Source: UBA2108 sp002713215 (lineage in GTDB: Bacteria > Bacteroidota > Bacteroidia > Flavobacteriales_G > Salibacteraceae). Taken from it: 19,654 nt of DNA. A program made the position numbers and the translations under genes. Shown here piece after piece: positions 14,494 to 19,654 of the stretch. Numbering within the stretch: the stretch's first letter is position 1; each line of letters starts with the position of its first letter. The stretch is taken from positions 1 to 19,654 of the forward strand of contig CALAPY010000080.1 in the NCBI GenBank assembly GCA_937891015.1. Reading direction: 5' to 3'. The notes under the pieces are model-generated. The model made no database searches and was not told the origin of the DNA. It worked only from the letters and a program-made list of their open reading frames with translations.

Positions 14494-17217
14494 ATGAAAG
14501 GACCTGTTTTCCGTAAAAAGCATAAAGGGATAATTTTTAGTCTTCTGTGTTCTGTACTTATATCATCAGTTATGGCGCAGTCGCATGAAGAAACTATAAT
14601 TAATGAATATTATTTCGCGACCCCATTAACACAGGTATTCAATGATTTTAGAGTAAAATATTCTTTGGTAATTGAATGCGATTCTCAGTTAATTAGAGGG
14701 TTGAAATTTAGCGATCAAGGTAGATTCAGTTTTTCTGGAGTTAGTGTAAATACCGCATTTGAAATTATTTGTATGGATATGATACAACTGAGTTATCAAA
14801 TAGATGATGATGGAATTATTTACATCACTTCATCTATTAAAGACTCAAAACAAGAATTTGTTAATGTAAAATACAGTGGAGATGCTAGTAACACCAATAT
14901 TGTTGTTTCCGGAGTTATAAAGGATGCACAAACAGGAGAGTCCCTTCCTTTTGCCAGTATAATTGTGAAGGGCTTTAATTTGGGTGCTACCACAAACAAT
15001 GATGGCTATTTCACAATAGTGGGCGTTCCCACCGATACATCGACCTTAATAGTATCCTACATTGGCTATAAAAAGACAGAAATATACCTAAACCCCAACC
15101 TTAATTATCAAGCGTTAAAAATTCTGGTAGAGCCTCTTTCCCTTAATCTTCAAGAGGTAGCCATTACTGCTGAGAAAGATGATGAAATGTTGTATTCCTC
15201 GTCAGAAGTGAGTGTGGTAAAAATGTCTCCAAAAGAAATGTCAAAATTGCCAAGTGCTGGTGAAAAAGATATTTTTCGATCCTTTCAACTTCTTCCTGGC
15301 GTGAGTGGTAGTAACGAGTCTTCTTCAGGAATGTATGTTAGAGGCGGAACTCCTGATCAAAATCTAATTCTATATGATGGTTTTACGGTGTACCATGTGG
15401 ATCACTTGTTTGGAATGTTTAGCGCGTTTAACTCTAATGCGGTTAAGGATGTTCAACTATATAAGGGTGGCTTTGAGTCCAAATTTGGCGGTAGAATATC
15501 AAGTGTGATGGAAATCGTAGGAAAAGACGGAAACGAGAAGAACTTTAATCTTGGAGCTGAAGTAGGGTTATTAAGTGCCAATTTGTTCACTGAGATTCCA
15601 ATAAAAGATAAGGTGACTGTATTCTTTGCCGCCAGAAGATCATGGAAGAGCTTTCTGTATAATGAAATTTTTGAAGACTTTAATGCTGCACAAGAGGCAG
15701 AACCAACAACAACTTCATCATCAGAAAAAGGAGGGAGGACGCAGGAAAGTACTACACCATCTTCGTACTTCTATGATATCAATGCAAAGATCTCCTATAA
15801 GCCAACGAGTAAGGACATTATTAGTTATAGTCTTTTTAATGGATTGGACAACTTGGATAATTCCAGAGTTGTAAGTCGATCGAGAAATGGAGTTACCAGT
15901 AGCGGTGGAGTAAATGATGTTACTAAATGGGGTAGCCTTGGAATGAGTACGGCCTGGTCTAGAAAATGGAATCCAATCTATTATTCCAAATTACTGGTAT
16001 CTATGTCAGATTATTCATCGGAAAGAGATATAAGTAATACCCGTATTGTAACTAATTTGAACGGTGATGTAACTGAATTTAAACGAGGCTCCTTTGAAAA
16101 GAATTTGCTCAAGGATTATTCTATCAAGTTCGACAATGAAATTAATCTAGGGAAGCATAATACGATTGAAGCCGGTTTTCAAAGTTCATATTACAACATC
16201 GAGTATAACTATTCATTAAATGACACGATTACAATTCAGCAAAGCCAACAAACTGGAAACGTATTTTCTGGATACTTCCAGGATAAAATTAAACTCTTTA
16301 ATAGATTAACATTAACTCCCGGAATTAGAGCTTCTTATTACGATGTTACTAATAAAGACTATTATGAACCTCGATTTTCCTTTAACTATAAATTGACTAA
16401 CAATATCAACCTAAAAGGAGCTTGGGGGCACTATTATCAATTTACCAATAGAATCATTAGAAACGATATCTCAAGTGGTAGCAGAGACTTCTGGTTGTTA
16501 TCTAATGATGATAATATTCCTGTTAGTTTTTCAGAGCATTTCATTCTGGGAGCTAAGTATGAAACCAATGGGTATGTATTTGATATTGAAGGTTATTACA
16601 AAAAATTAGACGGGTTGTCAGAGTATTTGTTGCAATTTGCCCCATCCTTCAATAATGTTGATTTTAATGAATTTTTCTATACAGGCTCAGGAACTGCCAA
16701 GGGGATAGAGTTTTTAATTCAAAAAAAGCATGGGAAGTATAATGGGTGGTTAGGTTATACTATCGGTGAAGTACTTTATGATTTCCCCATTTATGGAGAG
16801 ATACCTTTCTATGCTGGTCATGATGTTACCCATGAATTTAAAGTGGTAAATACCTACAAGTTCAGAAAATGGACATTTGCGGCTACCTGGATATATGCGA
16901 CTGGTAAACCGTACACCGAGCCCATTGGAGGTTATTCCGTTCAAATGGCCGATGGAAGCAATCAAGACTTTGTCTCTATTGGTGAAAAGAATAACTCGAG
17001 ATATCCCGATTATCACAGGCTGGATATAGCTGCAAATAGAGAATTTAAAGTAGGCAAAACTGCAAAGGGAAGTTTTGGAGTTTCCATTTATAACCTTTAT
17101 AATAGACAAAACACCTGGTATAAAGAGTTCGAAATTGATAATGGTGAACTAATAGAAACCAATGTCAATCTTTTAGGGTTTATGCCTAGCCTCAATTTAT
17201 CAATATCGTTAAGGTAG
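14494..17217 (+). CDS. TonB-dependent outer-membrane receptor with STN and carboxypeptidase-regulatory-like domains
   Basis: This is an outer-membrane beta-barrel receptor energised by TonB (907 residues). The order is: signal peptide 1-28 (basic KKHKG, hydrophobic core, VMA then QS); an STN-like secretin/TonB short N-terminal domain at about 38-113; a CarboxypepD_reg-like beta domain at about 137-226 (VSGVIKDAQTGESLPFASI, SYIGYKK); a plug at about 245-345 (LPSAGEKDIFRSFQLLPGVS, MYVRGGTPDQNLILYDG, YKGGFESKFGGR); and the barrel to the end. STN domains normally relay occupancy to an inner-membrane FecR-type anti-sigma factor, but no FecI/FecR pair is adjacent. The divergent LytS/LytTR pair may regulate it instead. 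The DUF4249 lipoprotein gene begins 11 bases after its stop, a common Bacteroidota pairing. The substrate cannot be told from the sequence. Confidence 0.93.
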   Translation: MKGPVFRKKHKGIIFSLLCSVLISSVMAQSHEETIINEYYFATPLTQVFNDFRVKYSLVIECDSQLIRGLKFSDQGRFSFSGVSVNTAFEIICMDMIQLSYQIDDDGIIYITSSIKDSKQEFVNVKYSGDASNTNIVVSGVIKDAQTGESLPFASIIVKGFNLGATTNNDGYFTIVGVPTDTSTLIVSYIGYKKTEIYLNPNLNYQALKILVEPLSLNLQEVAITAEKDDEMLYSSSEVSVVKMSPKEMSKLPSAGEKDIFRSFQLLPGVSGSNESSSGMYVRGGTPDQNLILYDGFTVYHVDHLFGMFSAFNSNAVKDVQLYKGGFESKFGGRISSVMEIVGKDGNEKNFNLGAEVGLLSANLFTEIPIKDKVTVFFAARRSWKSFLYNEIFEDFNAAQEAEPTTTSSSEKGGRTQESTTPSSYFYDINAKISYKPTSKDIISYSLFNGLDNLDNSRVVSRSRNGVTSSGGVNDVTKWGSLGMSTAWSRKWNPIYYSKLLVSMSDYSSERDISNTRIVTNLNGDVTEFKRGSFEKNLLKDYSIKFDNEINLGKHNTIEAGFQSSYYNIEYNYSLNDTITIQQSQQTGNVFSGYFQDKIKLFNRLTLTPGIRASYYDVTNKDYYEPRFSFNYKLTNNINLKGAWGHYYQFTNRIIRNDISSGSRDFWLLSNDDNIPVSFSEHFILGAKYETNGYVFDIEGYYKKLDGLSEYLLQFAPSFNNVDFNEFFYTGSGTAKGIEFLIQKKHGKYNGWLGYTIGEVLYDFPIYGEIPFYAGHDVTHEFKVVNTYKFRKWTFAATWIYATGKPYTEPIGGYSVQMADGSNQDFVSIGEKNNSRYPDYHRLDIAANREFKVGKTAKGSFGVSIYNLYNRQNTWYKEFEIDNGELIETNVNLLGFMPSLNLSISLR

Positions 17218-17228
17218 GGAAGAGCAGT

Positions 17229-18026
17229 ATGAAAAACACAATATTCATTGTACTATTATTGTTAAGCGTTGGATGCTCAAAATTGGACTCAACGGCCGAT
17301 ACCGTTAGAAAGGAAATAGTGGTAGAAGGGATATTGGAAGCAGGAAGCAATCCTCAAATTACTTTATCGAAGGTTTTGGTTTTTGGAACCGATGAAGTTT
17401 CCAATGGCGATTTAGATTCATTAAGTGTATTTATTGAGAATAGAGAAGAGGTTTTTCTTTTAGTACCAGACTCTTCCTTACCCGGTTCTTTTTCCAACAA
17501 TAATGTGTATGTGGAAGAAGGGCAAGAATATATTTTAAGGTTTAACTATCAGTCTTATCAAATTGTGGCCCGTACAACCGTTCCAACCATTCCTGTTAAT
17601 GTTGAGGTTACTCCCTTAGCATTAGGAATCCCTGAAAGCGTAACCCCCGGGAGTCAGCCAAAAACATTAGTTACATGGGACAACCCAAACAATGATTATC
17701 ATGTAATAATTATAGAATATTTGGAAACTGACTATAACCCAATAAACGAGTCTTTGAATGAAGAAGAGTTCCCAAAATACAGAGTTGTTTCTACTGATCC
17801 AACAAACGCTAACAGCTACAATTTAGACACGCGAAGGCATTTTTTGTTCTTTGGAAAGTATAAGCTGTCGGTGATGAAACTTAATGAAGAATATGTGAAC
17901 TTTTATGAGAATATTGGTCAGAGCTCATTGAGTCTTTCTGAACCAATTTCTAATATTGAAAATGGTCTTGGGGTGTTTACTGCGATTAATCAAATTGAGA
18001 TTAATGTATCAGTATATCAACAATAG
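17229..18026 (+). CDS. DUF4249-type lipoprotein, partner of the TonB receptor
   Basis: This is a 265-residue predicted lipoprotein with a lipobox ending at C16 (LLLSVGCSK). The mature N-terminal region KEIVVEGILEAGSNPQITLSK and the beta-rich body resemble the DUF4249 family (PF14054), which is nearly always encoded directly after a TonB-dependent receptor in Bacteroidota, as here (11-base gap). In that setting it probably sits on the outer membrane or cell surface and helps the receptor capture its ligand; no biochemical function is established to my knowledge. The Ser at +2 of the mature protein gives no clear statement on final localisation. The gene ends the operon. Confidence 0.82.
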   Translation: MKNTIFIVLLLLSVGCSKLDSTADTVRKEIVVEGILEAGSNPQITLSKVLVFGTDEVSNGDLDSLSVFIENREEVFLLVPDSSLPGSFSNNNVYVEEGQEYILRFNYQSYQIVARTTVPTIPVNVEVTPLALGIPESVTPGSQPKTLVTWDNPNNDYHVIIIEYLETDYNPINESLNEEEFPKYRVVSTDPTNANSYNLDTRRHFLFFGKYKLSVMKLNEEYVNFYENIGQSSLSLSEPISNIENGLGVFTAINQIEINVSVYQQ

Positions 18027-18081
18027 TCAATTGTTCCGATAATTGAACGTAATATCTCTTAAAGATCGCTAAAGAAATGAT

Positions 18082-18258
18082 TTAGAAAATTCCGAATTTA
18101 GAATCCTCTTCTAAAACGCTCCTACATACCAGTCTAATACCCTTCTTATCATATTCTCCAGTTGAACTAACTTGACCATTGTCTTCAATTTGCCAATGAC
18201 CATTGTTATAATTGTTAAAAACATTATAATGGTCGGTATGGCTTTTGCTGTACTCTTT
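18082..18258 (-). pseudogene. Possible C-terminal gene remnant, reverse strand, no start codon
   Basis: On the reverse strand a 58-codon frame is open from just after a stop (18259-18261) to TAA at 18082-18084 and has no ATG. Its translation looks protein-like, with GHWQIEDNGQVSSTGEYDKK followed by GIRLVCRSVLEEDSKFGIF. The pattern of G-x-W and NGxxxxxGEY loosely recalls MORN-type repeats common in Bacteroidota, but this is weak. It occupies most of the 254-base gap between the DUF4249 and HYC_CC_PP genes. It could be the tail of a decayed gene or chance; a frame without a start in an AT-rich gap is not proof. Confidence 0.3.
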
Positions 18259-18275
18259 TTAATTTGATACCTTTG
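18245..18275 (+). promoter_or_regulatory. Bacteroidota-type promoter for the HYC_CC_PP gene
   Basis: TTG at 18245-18247 and TACCTTTG at 18268-18275, separated by 20 bases, match the Bacteroidota primary sigma consensus (TTG, about 17-23 bases, TAnnTTTG). The -7 box ends five bases before the ATG at 18281, so transcription would begin at or within a few bases of the start codon and the mRNA would be leaderless or nearly so. Confidence 0.65.
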
Positions 18276-18280
18276 CAAAG

Positions 18281-18694
18281 ATGCAGAAGTTAATTTCCAT
18301 TATTCTTACTGTGTTGTTACTATTAAGTAGCAGCGACGTATCTTATGCCGCTCATCTTTGTGAAGGTGAGTTTGTAGAGGTTGCAGTAGGGTTTGGAAAC
18401 CACTCGCTCGACTGTGGTATGTCTGGATCAAAGGAAACAACTTCAGACGGTTCTGATGAACAAGCTTCATTTGCTAAAAAGTGTTGCGAAAACTTATACG
18501 TTTCAATTGATACGGATCATGATTACCAACTTTCAAGGCAAAACAATATTAATGATGTAGAGTTTACATTTGTAAAACCCGTATATTTTGTTAATCCAAA
18601 CAATTTCTCTAGGCACCAAAAAGTTTATCATGGTTTAGCACCTCCGTTGTTGATTCGTGATTTCCAAGTTGCTTTCCAAACTTTTCTGATATAG
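18281..18694 (+). CDS. Small secreted Cys protein of the HYC_CC_PP type
   Basis: This is a 137-residue protein with a clear signal peptide (about 1-24, MQKLISIILTVLLLLSSSDV then SYAA). The mature part has HLC at 25-27, C45, the CC pair at 68-69 and PP at 121-122, in the order that names the HYC_CC_PP family of small Bacteroidota proteins. These are often encoded beside CusA/CzcA-type metal pumps, and a CusA-type gene follows after 77 bases. The His and Cys residues suggest metal binding in the periplasm (for example Cu or Ag), but this is inference. The middle is acidic and Ser-rich. The start is fixed by the signal peptide and by the promoter immediately upstream. Confidence 0.75.
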   Translation: MQKLISIILTVLLLLSSSDVSYAAHLCEGEFVEVAVGFGNHSLDCGMSGSKETTSDGSDEQASFAKKCCENLYVSIDTDHDYQLSRQNNINDVEFTFVKPVYFVNPNNFSRHQKVYHGLAPPLLIRDFQVAFQTFLI

Positions 18695-18706
18695 AATTAT
18701 CATAGC

Positions 18707-18723
18707 GAGGATGACTCATCCTC
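18707..18723 (+). promoter_or_regulatory. Hairpin between HYC_CC_PP gene and cusA
   Basis: GAGGATG at 18707-18713 and CATCCTC at 18717-18723 form a perfect seven-base-pair stem with a three-base loop (ACT). No T-tract follows, so a complete terminator is unlikely. It could be an RNA processing or attenuation element, or a palindromic operator for a metal-responsive repressor, acting on the pump gene 48 bases downstream. Confidence 0.4.
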
Positions 18724-18771
18724 TTGGCCGATATATGGTCAAATTCTCATTTTTCATTTAATTGAATTGCT

Positions 18772-19654
18772 ATGATAAATCGAATAATAAAATTTTTTCT
18801 TGAAAATAAATTAGTAACAGTATTGCTAATAATACTGTTTGTTTGCTGGGGTCTTGTCACCGCTCCATTTGGTTGGAAAATTGGTATGTTACCTTCAGAT
18901 CCGGTACCTGTTGATGCCATTCCAGATATTGGAGAAAATCAACAAATTGTTTTTACTCAATGGATGGGACGATCTCCACAGGATATAGAAGACCAAATAA
19001 CCTATCCATTAACAACTTCCTTACTTGGTATTCCTGGAGTTAAATCAATTAGGAGCTCTTCCATTTTCGGCTTCAGCAGTATTTTTATCATTTTTAAAGA
19101 GGACATAGATTTTTACTGGTCTCGTTCTCGAATCCTGGAAAAACTCAACTCACTCCCCTCGGGGTTATTACCACAAGGTGTCCAACCAGCATTAGGCCCG
19201 GATGCCACTGCCCTTGGTCAGGTGTATTGGTACACCATCGAAGGAAGGGACAAAGAAGGAAATCCAACCGGGGGATGGGATTTACATGAAATCCGAACTG
19301 CTCAGGACTTTTACGTAAAGTATGGATTAAATGCCGTCGATGGTGTTTCTGAAGTTGCTTCTATCGGCGGATATGTTCAAGAGTATCAAATAGATGTGAA
19401 TCCGGATGCTTTAAGAATCTATGACATCCCGCTTCATAAAGTAATGATGGCGGTTAAGAAATCAAACCGCGATGTAGGAGCAAAAACCATAGAGATTAAT
19501 AAGGCAGAATACCTAGTTAGGGGCTTGGGATATGTAAAATCTGTGGAAGATATTGAAAAGGCAGTAGTTGCAGTTCATGACAATGTACCTATTAGAGTAA
19601 AAGATATTGGTGTAGTTACTCTTGGTCCAGCTACTAGAAGAGGTGTTTTAGATA
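18772..19654 (+). CDS. cusA: CusA/CzcA-family heavy-metal efflux RND transporter, 3'-truncated by window
   Basis: This is the inner-membrane proton-driven pump of a tripartite heavy-metal efflux system. It is open to the window end, with the first 294 of about 1,040 or more residues visible. Seen: a first membrane helix (about 14-34), VDAIPDIGENQQIVFTQWMG, QITYPLTTSLLGIPGVKSIR, DFYWSRSRILEKLNSLP, ALGPDATALGQVYWY and YGLNAVDGVSEVASIGGYVQ. These follow CusA closely (for example YPLTT and YWxRSRxLE, where CzcA proteins differ), so Cu/Ag is the more likely substrate, though Bacteroidota members are often assigned only to the joint CusA/CzcA family. The membrane-fusion and outer-membrane partners would be expected just beyond the window. 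No stop or frameshift is seen. Confidence 0.9.
   Translation, partial: MINRIIKFFLENKLVTVLLIILFVCWGLVTAPFGWKIGMLPSDPVPVDAIPDIGENQQIVFTQWMGRSPQDIEDQITYPLTTSLLGIPGVKSIRSSSIFGFSSIFIIFKEDIDFYWSRSRILEKLNSLPSGLLPQGVQPALGPDATALGQVYWYTIEGRDKEGNPTGGWDLHEIRTAQDFYVKYGLNAVDGVSEVASIGGYVQEYQIDVNPDALRIYDIPLHKVMMAVKKSNRDVGAKTIEINKAEYLVRGLGYVKSVEDIEKAVVAVHDNVPIRVKDIGVVTLGPATRRGVLD

Noticed and set aside
18027..18046. TCAATT/AATTGA inverted repeat just after the DUF4249 stop as a terminator
   Set aside because: Six AT-rich base pairs with an eight-base loop and no T-tract are too weak to support termination.
18097..18115. TTTAGAA/TTCTAAA hairpin in the intergenic gap
   Set aside because: AT-rich seven-base-pair stem without a T-tract, lying within the possible gene remnant; expected by chance in such sequence.
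1..19654. CRISPR arrays, insertion sequences, tRNA or rRNA genes
   Set aside because: I saw no regular repeat-spacer pattern, transposase frame, terminal inverted repeats or tRNA-like cloverleaf anywhere in the window.

Overview
The window looks like a chromosome segment from a member of Bacteroidota, most likely a marine or environmental Flavobacteriales relative. The reasons are the TonB receptor with a carboxypeptidase-regulatory-like N-terminal domain followed by a DUF4249 lipoprotein, a LytS/LytTR two-component pair, a HYC_CC_PP-type small protein in front of a CusA-type RND pump, a TAnnTTTG promoter box, and a general lack of Shine-Dalgarno sites. No rRNA, tRNA, insertion sequence or CRISPR array was seen.

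Region 1 (1-12450, all + strand, tightly packed) is one long redox operon. It opens with the 3' part of a 2-oxoacid:ferredoxin oxidoreductase beta subunit (korB-like, TPP motif intact). Two very large unusual proteins and a complete set of Rnf genes follow: 842-aa protein, rnfB, ~1231-aa protein, rnfC, rnfD, rnfG, rnfE, rnfA, and a 59-aa Cys-rich membrane protein. The ~1231-aa protein is built like a pyruvate:ferredoxin oxidoreductase (PFOR) but appears to lack catalytic and TPP-binding residues. The 842-aa protein carries the same degenerate PFOR C-terminal domain plus a one-cluster ferredoxin tail. My reading is a 2-oxoacid oxidoreductase wired, through built-in Fe-S carriers, to the Rnf ion-pumping ferredoxin:NAD+ oxidoreductase. 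The two PFOR-like proteins are the best candidates for something undescribed.

Region 2 (12527-17217 and on to 18026) is a sensor and uptake module. A LytS-type histidine kinase and a LytTR response regulator (- strand) are divergent from a TonB-dependent receptor with an STN domain and its DUF4249 lipoprotein partner (+ strand). A pair of direct repeats in the shared upstream region fits a LytTR binding site.

Region 3 (18027-19654) begins with a 254-base intergenic stretch that contains a start-less reverse-strand reading frame, possibly a gene remnant. A good Bacteroidota promoter then lies directly against the start codon of a small secreted Cys protein of the HYC_CC_PP type. A hairpin and the 5' part of a CusA-type heavy-metal RND efflux pump, cut by the window end, follow.
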